Source: an uncultured Spirochaetaceae bacterium
Lineage (GTDB): Bacteria > Spirochaetota > Spirochaetia > Treponematales > Treponemataceae
Length of the DNA stretch: 20,571 nucleotides
Direction of reading: 5' to 3'
Assembly (NCBI GenBank): GCA_902772605.1
Contig: CACYBG010000245.1
Location: forward strand, 1-20,571
The number at the start of each line of letters is the position of its first letter. The stretch's first letter is position 1. The notes beneath the pieces were generated by a model. That model worked only from the letters and a program-made list of their open reading frames with translations, did no database searches and had not been told where the DNA came from. The position numbers and the translations under genes are program-made. Shown here in pieces: positions 13,780 through 19,769 of this stretch.

Positions 13780-15105
13780 GAGCTTCAACTTGCTCAAAGC
13801 CGCCGTGAATATCTGCTCAAGCAGGTGAAGTCCGCCAGAGTAGCCTGCAATGTGGTCGTTTATGACAAGCTTTTCGAGCATCGGATAACTTACGTTCACG
13901 TAATGCGCCCCGATGTCTACGGCAAGCTTTTTCTCCCAGTTCGAACCGATTATGAGCGGGGTTCCTGCAAAGTCGGTCGCCTTTATCTGCTCGTGGATGT
14001 CGTGTCCGTCGGTCGTAAACTGAACCTGAGCCTGTATTCCGTAGTTCAGGCTGGAGATTTCGTTTGCAATTCCGGCGCGGAAGGACTCGGGAGCATCGTC
14101 GGTTATGAAAAGCTTTTCAGGGAAGAGTCCCATGTCGTTCACAAGGAATTTGGTGACCGCCATCGTGTACTGGCTGTCGCTTACGACCGTAAACCTTTTT
14201 CCAAGGATTCGGGTCTCAAGCAGGGTGTCCGCAAAACGCTCTATGTAATAGTAGAATTCCGCTTCCTTTTCGCTTATGACCTTTTCTACAAGGTCCCTGT
14301 CTGCACCCGTAAACTCCTGTACGGCACGGAGGAATTTTGAAGTTTCCGTCGCACCGATCGGAAGGATGGGATAGTGCAGGAGCGGAATCTTGAATTTCGA
14401 TTCAAGGTATCTTGCGCTTTCAAGTCCGACCCAGGGCGAAATCAAGATGCTGAACTCGGCCCTTGCAGTGTCCTTTATGTTTTCAATCCCGCGTCCGAAA
14501 CCGAAAATCGTGTTCGGCTTGAGTCCGATTGCAGAAATGAGGCTTTCAATTTCACGGAGGTTACCGAGCCAGTACGGATCCTGCTGAGGAGGTCCTGCAA
14601 AAATGTTTACCAGTCCCTTTACCTTGGCTCCCTTTTCATCCCTTTCGTCGCGGACATCCGGGCGCATGAGGTACTGCTCGAAAATGGACTTCAATATCCA
14701 GTCGTGACCGACGTAGTTGTTGCCCTTAAATCCGGGAGTCTTCGCCCATACGACGGGCTTTTCCTCATCCTCGAATTCCTGTGCGACTTCCTTTATGTCG
14801 TCTCCGATTATTTCTCCGGTACATCCTGAAAGCACGACGAAAAGATCTGCATCGATTACGCGCAGTGCATTGTGGATGGTTGACCTGAGCTTGTCGGACC
14901 CGCCGAAAACGACTTCCTTTTCACTGATGGAAGTGCAGGGGAAGATGTTCGGACTGTACCTTCCGCTGGTACCGTTGTTGTCGTTCAGCTTTGCCGCACA
15001 GCCCGGTCCGGAATGAAGTACCGGAATGGAACCGGGAATCGACTGAACCGTCTGCATAGCCGCCAATGCACACTTGTAGCGCGGCTGATCAAGAATTTTC
15101 GCCAT
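13777..15105 (-). CDS. Nitrogenase-like component 1 beta subunit (NifK-like)
   Basis: A 442-residue protein of the nitrogenase component 1 family, NifK side. Cys12 (PRYKCALAAM), Cys36 (LHSGPGC) and Cys95 (VLSGCTGEIIGDD) match the three P-cluster ligands of NifK (Cys70, Cys95, Cys153 in Azotobacter). KEVVFGGSDKL (63-73) corresponds to the NifK segment AVFGG, and KTPGFKGNNYVGHD to TPSFVGSHVTGWD. It lacks the long N-terminal arm of true NifK, as is common in nitrogenase-like proteins. It should form the partner of the NifD-like subunit in an alpha2-beta2 complex and hold half of a P-like cluster. ATG at 15105 is chosen because GGAGG is eight bases upstream; the frame extends to 15186 without a ribosome site. 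It comes before, not after, its NifD-like partner. Confidence 0.85.
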   Translation of the reverse strand: MAKILDQPRYKCALAAMQTVQSIPGSIPVLHSGPGCAAKLNDNNGTSGRYSPNIFPCTSISEKEVVFGGSDKLRSTIHNALRVIDADLFVVLSGCTGEIIGDDIKEVAQEFEDEEKPVVWAKTPGFKGNNYVGHDWILKSIFEQYLMRPDVRDERDEKGAKVKGLVNIFAGPPQQDPYWLGNLREIESLISAIGLKPNTIFGFGRGIENIKDTARAEFSILISPWVGLESARYLESKFKIPLLHYPILPIGATETSKFLRAVQEFTGADRDLVEKVISEKEAEFYYYIERFADTLLETRILGKRFTVVSDSQYTMAVTKFLVNDMGLFPEKLFITDDAPESFRAGIANEISSLNYGIQAQVQFTTDGHDIHEQIKATDFAGTPLIIGSNWEKKLAVDIGAHYVNVSYPMLEKLVINDHIAGYSGGLHLLEQIFTAALSKLKL

Positions 15106-15214
15106 GTTTTTTACCTCCAGTATCGAAATGCCGATCAATGCGGTCATTCCGTTCATGCAAGGGATGTCCACTTCAAGGTGAATCATCCGTTATCTTCAGG
15201 GTTATGGTTAAGGA

Positions 15215-15250
15215 AAAGGTGAATGATCCGAATGAAGATTATTCGCCTTT
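15215..15250 (-). promoter_or_regulatory. Intercistronic hairpin before the NifK-like gene
   Basis: In minus RNA sense 5'-AAAGGCGAATAATC pairs with GATCATTCACCTTT around an 8-nt loop (two wobble or mismatch positions); an outer ATGGTT/AACCAT stem (15204-15209 with 15251-15256) can extend it. It lies between the NifX-like and NifK-like genes with no U-run. An mRNA processing or stability element that separates the abundant structural subunits from nifB-nifX is plausible. Confidence 0.5.
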
Positions 15251-15271
15251 AACCATGATGTTCTCACCGGT

Positions 15272-15287
15272 CCTGCGTTAATGCAGG
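15272..15287 (-). other. Short hairpin just behind the NifX-like gene
   Basis: CCTGC-N6-GCAGG lies a few bases after the NifX-like stop codon. It is too short and lacks a U-run, so I do not call it a terminator; together with the larger hairpin 20 bp further it marks the start of a 186-bp intercistronic gap. Confidence 0.35.
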
Positions 15288-15291
15288 CTTT

Positions 15292-15705
15292 TCATGCCTT
15301 CCGCTTCCTTTCGCCTATCTTTTTTCTGAAGCCGTTGATTTTTCCGATCGCCTCATCGATGGGAAGCACTATGTCGTATGCAGTAACGCCGTATTTTGCA
15401 AGCGCACGGATTGCATGAGGACCGATCCTTGCAACCAGGACGTAACTTACGTCGGAAAGAGATGCGGCAATCTTCTCCATCGGGGAGTCGCCTTCACCGG
15501 CACCGTTTCTTCCGCCGCATCCGCTTGCAGGAGAGGATCCAGCACATTCGCCTCCGGAACAAGCGGCTCCTACGTCGCGCTCCTCGACATCCTCGTAGGA
15601 ACCTGTTTCCTCATCAACTTCATATATGCTGAACGACTGGACGTGTCCGAAATGCGAATCGACCGTATGTCCGTCGCTGCTTGCTACAGCCACCTTGTAT
15701 TTCAT
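15292..15705 (-). CDS. NifX/NafY-family dinitrogenase iron-molybdenum cofactor-binding protein
   Basis: A 137-residue protein with the Nitro_FeMo-Co domain. The start VAVASSDGHTVDSHFGHVQS (5-24) has the DSHFGH signature, and the second half (ARIGPHAIRALAKYGVTAY, 92-110) is the usual glycine-rich end of the fold. Such proteins hold or escort NifB-co or related iron-sulfur cofactors between NifB and the final enzyme. Between the two halves is a Cys/Gly/Ser-rich insert (about 47-73) with Cys49, Cys54 and Cys63 that could help bind a cluster. ATG at 15705 is supported by GGAGG eight bases upstream; the frame upstream to 15855 overlaps the NifB gene and is not used. It follows nifB by 43 bp. In many NifB proteins this domain is fused; here it is separate. 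Confidence 0.85.
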   Translation of the reverse strand: MKYKVAVASSDGHTVDSHFGHVQSFSIYEVDEETGSYEDVEERDVGAACSGGECAGSSPASGCGGRNGAGEGDSPMEKIAASLSDVSYVLVARIGPHAIRALAKYGVTAYDIVLPIDEAIGKINGFRKKIGERKRKA

Positions 15706-15748
15706 CTTCAGCTCCTCCTGTAAAATCCGCTTTAGAAGTAAAATGCCG

Positions 15749-16621
15749 TCAACCGTGACTGAACGTTTCCTTCGTTTCAACCCGCCCCATGTAGATGTCC
15801 GTACCCATGTCGTATTCGCCTGGAACTCCGACGGCATCGGCACGGCAGTGTGCACAGTGGGTGAAGATGTTTATGTACGGGAACGCAGCCTTACGGGCTT
15901 CGTCAAGTTCATAAAAGGTCGGTGCATTCAGGTGCCTGAGCTCATTCTGCGGAATCAGCGGAATGATGTTGTATATGTGCGCTCCGGCATCCTTGACCGT
16001 ACAGGCAATCTCCTCTATGTGTCCGTCGTTGATTCCTGGACAGAGAACCGTATTCACCTTTATGAGCATTCCTGTCTGGGAAAGCCTTTCAATCCCTTCA
16101 AGCTGATTCCTTATCAGGATTTCTGCAGCCTCAACGCCCGTATATATCTTTCCGTGGTAGATTATCCTGTTGTTGAGCTGGGCTTCGATTTCAGGATCAA
16201 CGGCATTCACCGTAACGGTAAGCGTGTCGATTCCGACTTCAATCAGCTCTTCAGCCTTTTCAGGAAGCAGAAGTCCGTTCGTACTCATGCACCTGATGAG
16301 GTTTGGGAATTCCTTCTTTACGAGACGGAAGGTTTCTATGGCACGGTCCGTAGCCAGAGTGTCTCCCGGTCCTGCAATTCCCACGACAGTCAGTTCCGGG
16401 CACTTTTCCAATGCCCTGCGAATGTAGCCGCATGCCTCTTCGGGCTTTATCACCGTGCTGGTGACTCCCGGCCTGTTTTCGCACTCGTTGATTTTCCTGT
16501 CGCAGAAACGGCATTCGATGTTGCATCCCGGGGAGACGGGCAGATGAATCCGTCCCTTGTTGTGCTTGTGGGGACCGAAGCATGGATGCTCACGGTAAAG
16601 TGTCTGTTCATCTAGCGCCAT
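15749..16621 (-). CDS. nifB: NifB-type radical SAM cofactor maturase
   Basis: A 290-residue radical SAM enzyme. NifB fuses two [4Fe-4S] clusters and inserts a carbide to give the 8-iron NifB-co (L-cluster) precursor. The CX3CX2C motif is Cys33, Cys37, Cys40 within SPGCNIECRFC; RPGVTS (50-55) and the SAM-binding GIAGPGD (81-87) follow; HCAHCRADAVG at 255-265 (Cys256, Cys259) is a NifB hallmark; HPCFGPHKHNKGRIH (12-26) matches the NifB N-terminus with Cys14. No C-terminal NifX domain is fused, the short form also found in archaea and many anaerobes. ATG at 16621 has AAGGAG upstream. It is the first gene of the long operon and stands behind a promoter with two operators. A true NifB implies that the DK-like pair carries a complex cluster. 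Confidence 0.9.
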   Translation of the reverse strand: MALDEQTLYREHPCFGPHKHNKGRIHLPVSPGCNIECRFCDRKINECENRPGVTSTVIKPEEACGYIRRALEKCPELTVVGIAGPGDTLATDRAIETFRLVKKEFPNLIRCMSTNGLLLPEKAEELIEVGIDTLTVTVNAVDPEIEAQLNNRIIYHGKIYTGVEAAEILIRNQLEGIERLSQTGMLIKVNTVLCPGINDGHIEEIACTVKDAGAHIYNIIPLIPQNELRHLNAPTFYELDEARKAAFPYINIFTHCAHCRADAVGVPGEYDMGTDIYMGRVETKETFSHG

Positions 16622-16639
16622 AACGTCTCCTTTTTTATT

Positions 16640-16658
16640 ACCTACTTAATAACTGGGT
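16640..16658. promoter_or_regulatory. Operator site D (ACCTA-N9-TGGGT), nifB operon
   Basis: ACCTACTTAATAACTGGGT. It covers the presumed transcription start (about 16654) just downstream of the -10 box and ends 19 bp before the nifB ATG. It is 36 bp from site E. Confidence 0.78.
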
Positions 16659-16660
16659 AT

Positions 16661-16689
16661 AAGATACAACATATTCCCTACTTAATCAA
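16661..16689 (-). promoter_or_regulatory. Sigma-70-type promoter of the nifB operon
   Basis: In minus sense TTGATT (-35, 16689-16684) and TATCTT (-10, 16666-16661) are 17 bp apart. The -35 is inside operator E and the start inside operator D, the same arrangement as in the LanC operon promoter. No sigma-54 type -24/-12 motif was seen, which differs from classical proteobacterial nif control. Confidence 0.7.
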
Positions 16690-16694
16690 TAGGT
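16676..16694. promoter_or_regulatory. Operator site E (CCCTA-N9-TAGGT), nifB operon
   Basis: CCCTACTTAATCAATAGGT; its core CTTAATCAA is closest to the consensus of the set. It contains the -35 hexamer of the nifB promoter. Confidence 0.78.
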
Positions 16695-16716
16695 AAAATG
16701 AATATTTTTTCTTTTT

Positions 16717-17649
16717 TCAGTAGCTCCACTTGATGAGCCTTCGTTTGACTACATCAATGAGGGAGTTCAGGACAGTAACCGTAAATCCGATGAAAATGAT
16801 TCCGGCAATCGCCTTCGTGTAATTTGCAAAGTTCAGGGCGTACCTGACGTAATATCCCATTCCGCAGTCCGCACCGAGCATTTCCGCAACGGTCAGCGTC
16901 ATGAGTGCATTTGCAAGCCTTATCGGAAGTGCGTTTATGATGCGGGGCAGGTTGAACGGAATTATTATCCTGAAAAGTATGGTCGGGGTGGAAAGGTTCA
17001 GGACCTTCGCCGCATTGACTATCTTCTTTTCAACGAACGCCGTGTTGTTTATGGAATCCATGACGGAGCCCCAGAATCCGCTCAGAAAGATTACGCAGAG
17101 GGAGGCGACCCTGAACGTAGGCATTATGAGTACGACATAGGGCGTGTAAATCAGCGCGGGTACGGTCGATACGGCCTTGACCACCGGATACACGGCCTTG
17201 GTAAGCCTCGGGTTCCATCCTACAAGGGTTCCCAGGATTACGGCAGAAACTATGGAAAGCAGGAGTCCGACCAGAATCAGGAACATTGACGAAAGGAATC
17301 CCTGGAATATGTTCTGCGCATCCGAAACGAACACGTGGAATACGTTTTCAGGTGCGGGAATGAAGACATAGGGCAGCAGGTTCAGGCGCGACACGAAAAG
17401 CTCCCAGATGAAAAGGAACGCATATACGACCGTCGTTATGTCCCTGGACGACTGTGCCTTGTCCTTTCTCCTCAGGCTGAACAGGAACCTTATCTCGATG
17501 AGTGCAAGTACGGTAAGGAAAACCGCAGGCCCCTTGAGTCCAATCCTCATTTCCAAAGCATATTTGCTTGGCAAGAGGAAGCACAGGAGAATCAGCACGA
17601 AAAGCAGGTTCGCAAAATTCAGCACGTATTTAAAAAGGAATTTTTTCAT
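16717..17649 (-). CDS. ABC transporter permease, SsuC/TauC type, system 2
   Basis: A 310-residue inner-membrane permease with extra N-terminal hydrophobic segments (about 9-27, 41-58, 71-86) before the BPD_transp_1 core (from about 118). The EAA-type loop is at about 211-242 (VNAAKVLNLSTPTILFRIIIP, then NLPRIINALP), less canonical than in SsuC since Leu-Asn replaces the usual Gly-Ala. The tail RRLIKW resembles the other permease in the window. The start ATG overlaps the ATPase stop by ATGA, and GGAGG within the ATPase end serves as its ribosome site, so the two are coupled. It is last in the lipoprotein-ATPase-permease set, and no terminator is visible in the 95 bp before nifB, so read-through into the nif-like operon is possible. 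Confidence 0.88.
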   Translation of the reverse strand: MKKFLFKYVLNFANLLFVLILLCFLLPSKYALEMRIGLKGPAVFLTVLALIEIRFLFSLRRKDKAQSSRDITTVVYAFLFIWELFVSRLNLLPYVFIPAPENVFHVFVSDAQNIFQGFLSSMFLILVGLLLSIVSAVILGTLVGWNPRLTKAVYPVVKAVSTVPALIYTPYVVLIMPTFRVASLCVIFLSGFWGSVMDSINNTAFVEKKIVNAAKVLNLSTPTILFRIIIPFNLPRIINALPIRLANALMTLTVAEMLGADCGMGYYVRYALNFANYTKAIAGIIFIGFTVTVLNSLIDVVKRRLIKWSY

Positions 17650-18467
17650 AGGTTTCCTCCTTCGCTATCTATGAGTTCCGACGTCTCCCTGTAAAAGTAT
17701 TTGACGAGCTTCTGATAAAGGGCCTTGTACTCGGGGCTTTCCTGCATGTATGCACTGTTCCTTGGTCTCGGAAGGTCGTCGTCTATCACTGCATAGATGT
17801 GCCTTGGAATCATGAACACTATCCTGTCTGCAAGAAGTTCGGCCTCGTTCAGGTCGTGCGTGACGAATACTACGGTCTTTTTACGCTCATCCTCACGCCA
17901 CATCTTGAGCAGGAGGTTCTGAAGGCTTTCCCTTATCTTTGCATCCAGGGCACCGAAAGGCTCGTCCATCAGGAGTATTTCAGGATCGCAGGCCATTGCA
18001 CGTGCTATGGCAACCCTCTGCTGCATTCCGCCCGAAAGTTCCCCGGGAAGCTTGTCCTCAAAGCCCGTAAGATCGACCTTCTTAAGGAATGCCCTTGCAA
18101 TTTCCGACGCCTTTTTCTTTGACACCCTTGTTCCGCGTTTCCTGTTGGTCTCATAGACTGCAAAGGAGACGTTTTCAACTGCAGTCATCCACGGGAAGAG
18201 GGAATAGCTCTGGAACACGACGGCCCTTTCAACGCCTGCACCGTGTATTTCCTTTCCGTTTATCCTTACGCTGCCGGAGCTTGCACCCTGAAGCCCTTCA
18301 AGAACCGAAAGGAGGGTGCTTTTTCCGCATCCGGAAGATCCCACTATGCATATGAATTCTCCGCGCCTGACGTTCAGGTTTATGTCCTTCAGTGCTTCGA
18401 ACGAGGAATTCTCGTTTTCATAGGTGACCGTAAGATCCTTTATCTCTATGACGGTATCATCTTCCAT
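17646..18467 (-). CDS. ABC transporter ATPase, nitrate/sulfonate/taurine type (SsuB-like), system 2
   Basis: A 273-residue ATPase. Walker A GSSGCGKST (43-51), Q-loop at VVFQSYSLFPW (83-93), signature LSGGMQQR (144-151), Walker B ILLMDEP (164-170), D-loop GALDA and switch His in VTHD (202-205). It ends with the DLPRPR tail typical of the group. The start ATG at 18467 has GGAGG six bases upstream and comes 12 bp after the binding-protein gene; its end overlaps the permease start. It is about as similar in layout to the SsuB-like ATPase at 5644 as two paralogues would be, so cross-powering of the two permeases is conceivable. Confidence 0.9.
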   Translation of the reverse strand: MEDDTVIEIKDLTVTYENENSSFEALKDINLNVRRGEFICIVGSSGCGKSTLLSVLEGLQGASSGSVRINGKEIHGAGVERAVVFQSYSLFPWMTAVENVSFAVYETNRKRGTRVSKKKASEIARAFLKKVDLTGFEDKLPGELSGGMQQRVAIARAMACDPEILLMDEPFGALDAKIRESLQNLLLKMWREDERKKTVVFVTHDLNEAELLADRIVFMIPRHIYAVIDDDLPRPRNSAYMQESPEYKALYQKLVKYFYRETSELIDSEGGNL

Positions 18468-18479
18468 GGCAATCCTCCG

Positions 18480-19577
18480 CTATAAGCCGTACCTGTCGTA
18501 AAAGCCCGGGTACAGGTCGTTGTGCCTGACGAAATACGTCCACATGTCCCTGTAGAAAGTGTCGTCCGGGTTTTCTGCAATCACTTCACGGAGCTCATCG
18601 GCATAAATCGATATGTCGAAGTATTCCGGAAGCGGACGCGGGTTTTCCCCGATGTATCCCTTTTCAACGCAGATGTCGTACTGTGAAAGGCATCCGTTGT
18701 AGAACGGGTCGGGATTGAACGTTATGCGTGCCGTATTGTCCCTGTCGTAGATGTTGGAGTAGACCCAGTCGTCATCCTCGTTCGTAACCTTCTTGATGAG
18801 GCTTATGGTGTCCTTTTCGTTCGTATTGTAGAATTTCCATGCGTCAATCAGCCCCTTTGTCCACGAAACGAACGACTTCCTTTCCTCGCGGATTTTCTTG
18901 CCGTTTGCGCTCTGACGGCAGCATGCATAATCCGGATACAGGTCAACAAGGTCCATGATCGGAACAAGGTCCTGGGCCAAAGCGGTCTCCCTGTATGCAT
19001 AGTAGGTCGTACCCACGTCGATTTCACCCTTTGCGCATGCTGACATCATCGCCTGGTCGTTGTCGAAATACCTGAACGTAACGTCATCGGCAGAGCATCC
19101 GTATTTTTCCCTGATGGAATATGCAAGCACTATGAACGGAGTGATTTTCGTCCTTGCCCCGATCCTGAGTCCCTTCCAGTTTTCCGGCTCCTTGAGTTTT
19201 TCCGCAACGTTCCTGTTTGCATATACGATGTGTCCGCCACCCATGGTTCCTGCAAAAATCACCACGTCGTCGCCGTTTCCACCGGTAATCAGGGAAGCCA
19301 CCAGATCGGTAAGCCTTCCGTCGATTTTTCCCGTAATGACAGGTTCGATTCCCTCGGTGTAGTCGATTACGGGATGCACGCCGTTCTTTTCAGCCAGACC
19401 GCCTTTCACCGCAAGGTTTATGACCGGGGTATAGTTTGAAGTTATGTCGTTTGCAAGCTTAAGCGTCGGAAGTCCGTTCTGATTTTCCTTCGAACATCCG
19501 GAGAACAGAATTCCCGCCGCCAACAGGGGAACGCACATGGATTTTTTCAAGTTGACAAGTCTTTCATTCGCTTTCAT
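18480..19577 (-). CDS. Substrate-binding lipoprotein of an SsuA/NMT1-type ABC importer, system 2
   Basis: A 365-residue solute-binding lipoprotein with a basic N-terminus, a hydrophobic stretch and the lipobox LFSGC, lipidated Cys28. The mature part begins LPTLKLANDITSNYTPVINLAVKGGLAEKNG, the usual opening of NMT1/SsuA proteins, and has WKGLRIGARTKITPF (about 133-147) and a GEIDVGTTYYAYRET block (about 184-198). It shares little with the lipoprotein at 9869 beyond the family fold, so the two importers may differ in ligand. ATG at 19577 with AGAGG upstream. It is first in its three-gene set and is transcribed divergently from the third cysK; a 192-bp gap with two operator-like sites lies between them. 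Ligand unknown. Confidence 0.86.
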   Translation of the reverse strand: MKANERLVNLKKSMCVPLLAAGILFSGCSKENQNGLPTLKLANDITSNYTPVINLAVKGGLAEKNGVHPVIDYTEGIEPVITGKIDGRLTDLVASLITGGNGDDVVIFAGTMGGGHIVYANRNVAEKLKEPENWKGLRIGARTKITPFIVLAYSIREKYGCSADDVTFRYFDNDQAMMSACAKGEIDVGTTYYAYRETALAQDLVPIMDLVDLYPDYACCRQSANGKKIREERKSFVSWTKGLIDAWKFYNTNEKDTISLIKKVTNEDDDWVYSNIYDRDNTARITFNPDPFYNGCLSQYDICVEKGYIGENPRPLPEYFDISIYADELREVIAENPDDTFYRDMWTYFVRHNDLYPGFYDRYGL

Positions 19578-19619
19578 TTTTAAACCTCTTTATAGAATTG
19601 TTTTCAGTCCGGAAGTTCA

Positions 19620-19638
19620 ACCTACCGATTAAGCATGT
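19620..19638. promoter_or_regulatory. Operator-like site G (weak), importer 2 side
   Basis: ACCTACCGATTAAGCATGT. On the minus strand it reads ACATGCTTAATCGGTAGGT, which keeps one good arm and the CTTAATC core of the consensus, with the other arm degraded. It lies just downstream of a possible -10 (TATAAC, minus sense) of the lipoprotein gene, a position equivalent to sites A and D. Confidence 0.5.
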
Positions 19639-19674
19639 TATACAAAATCGAGCGAATCTTTCATAATACAATTT

Positions 19675-19693
19675 TCCTATGGGAGATATAGGA
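19675..19693. promoter_or_regulatory. Operator site F (TCCTA-N9-TAGGA), divergent region
   Basis: TCCTATGGGAGATATAGGA within a longer perfect TTTCCTAT/ATAGGAAA inverted repeat. Arms and 9-bp spacing match the set, though the core differs. It stands upstream of the third cysK and of the importer 2 lipoprotein, so it could act on either. Confidence 0.6.
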
Positions 19694-19769
19694 AATTTAT
19701 ATTGGCCAAAGGAAATGAAATCCAACATACTGTTCCATCAGAAAAAACTTATTTTAAAAGGAGTATCTT

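Noticed and set aside
15106..15186. N-terminal extension of the NifK-like protein to 15186
   Set aside because: No ribosome site at 15186, while the ATG at 15105 has GGAGG and gives the conserved start close to the first P-cluster Cys.
12133..16621. Calling the cluster a nitrogen-fixation locus
   Set aside because: NifB and DK-like genes are present, but NifH, NifE, NifN and Mo uptake genes are absent, the His442 equivalent is missing, and all neighbours and operators point to sulfur.
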